Positions 6,986 to 7,040 of a stretch of 7,040 nt of DNA are shown piece after piece; position 1 is the stretch's first letter, and each line of letters opens with the position of its first letter. The notes beneath the pieces are model-generated. The model ran no database searches and had not been told where the DNA came from. It saw nothing but the letters and a program-made list of their open reading frames with translations. The stretch lies in contig CAKUEI010000079.1 in the NCBI GenBank assembly GCA_934646175.1, positions 1-7,040 on the forward strand, given 5' to 3'. Position numbers and translations under genes: made by a program. This DNA comes from an uncultured Oscillospiraceae bacterium (lineage in GTDB: Bacteria > Bacillota > Clostridia > Oscillospirales > Oscillospiraceae).

Positions 6986-7025
6986 AATAATGCTATTTTG
7001 TAAGTTATTTTATTATAGCATAATT
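6986..7025. promoter_or_regulatory. Large imperfect palindrome over the predicted start of transcription
   Basis: The arms AATAATGCTAT (6986-6996) and ATAGCATAATT (7015-7025) are complementary at 10 of 11 positions, with one A-A mismatch, and are separated by 18 bases. The right arm contains the -10 element and the centre falls near the predicted start point. A dimeric regulator binding both arms would cover the start site. AT-rich sequence produces such symmetry by chance more easily, so confidence is moderate. Confidence 0.4.
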
Positions 7026-7040
7026 CGTCGAATTTTCCAC
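7012..7040 (-). promoter_or_regulatory. Sigma-A-type promoter with extended -10 element
   Basis: On the minus strand a perfect TATAAT (7017-7012) is preceded directly by TGC, giving the full extended -10 consensus TGNTATAAT. At a 17-base spacer the -35 hexamer would be GTGGAA (7040-7035), only three of six bases like TTGACA; this is tolerable with an extended -10. The predicted transcription start is near 7005, which leaves a leader of about 175 bases. The -35 lies at the very edge of the window. Confidence 0.65.
7022..7034. promoter_or_regulatory. Perfect palindrome in the promoter spacer, possible operator
   Basis: AATTCGTCGAATT is a 13-base inverted repeat with 6-base arms around a single central base. 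It sits between the predicted -10 and -35 elements of the giant gene's promoter, a usual place for a repressor to block RNA polymerase. The binding protein is unknown. Confidence 0.45.

Larger units (their letters stand above)
6831..7005 (-). other. AT-rich 5' leader of the giant gene, no gene inside
   Basis: Between the predicted start of transcription and the ATG lie about 175 AT-rich bases, in sharp contrast to the GC-rich coding sequence. They hold two overlapping inverted repeats (6936-6959) and the ribosome binding site, but no convincing small gene with its own ribosome binding site. No riboswitch class was recognised, and no intrinsic terminator (GC-rich stem plus U run) is visible. 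If a second promoter exists nearer the gene, its elements are weak: TTGTCA at 6920-6915 on the minus strand has no matching -10. Confidence 0.5.

Overview
The window is almost entirely one very large protein-coding gene on the minus strand. Its start codon is at 6830-6828, and the frame stays open through 2276 codons to base 1, where it leaves the window without a stop. I translated every codon of this frame by hand and found no stop or frameshift. The remaining 210 bases (6831-7040) are its AT-rich upstream region.

The protein looks like a surface-exposed, membrane-anchored giant. It has a short basic N-terminus and one hydrophobic helix (residues 7-24). Next come a beta-rich module of about 245 residues that I do not recognise and an uninterrupted run of 21 Gly-X-Y triplets (collagen-like, residues 271-333). 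After these lie about 1900 residues of Ser/Thr/Asp/Tyr/Val-rich beta-type sequence. Several places in that long region carry the strand signature of fibronectin type III (FN3) domains. The visible part ends in a Pro-Glu-Thr repeat that looks like the start of a linker. No catalytic domain or sorting signal is convincing in the part seen. The long open frames on the plus strand lie in the codon-aligned antisense register and are mirrors of this gene, not genes.

The upstream region is compact and full of symmetry. A strong extended -10 element (TGC-TATAAT on the minus strand) sits about 175 bases before the start codon. A perfect 13-base palindrome lies in its spacer, and a larger imperfect palindrome covers the predicted start of transcription. 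Further into the leader, a perfect TGTGA-N6-TCACA site overlaps a TTCCGT-N7-ACGGAA inverted repeat. A good Shine-Dalgarno sequence (GGGAGG) precedes the ATG. This suggests a tightly regulated surface protein.

The organism is most likely a GC-rich member of the Bacillota, for example a gut Oscillospirales-type bacterium. The reasons are the GGGAGG ribosome binding site, the GC-rich coding sequence next to an AT-rich promoter, and the FN3/collagen-like architecture of the cell-surface protein. This is inference only; nothing in the window identifies a genus. I see no tRNA, rRNA, CRISPR array, insertion sequence or terminator.
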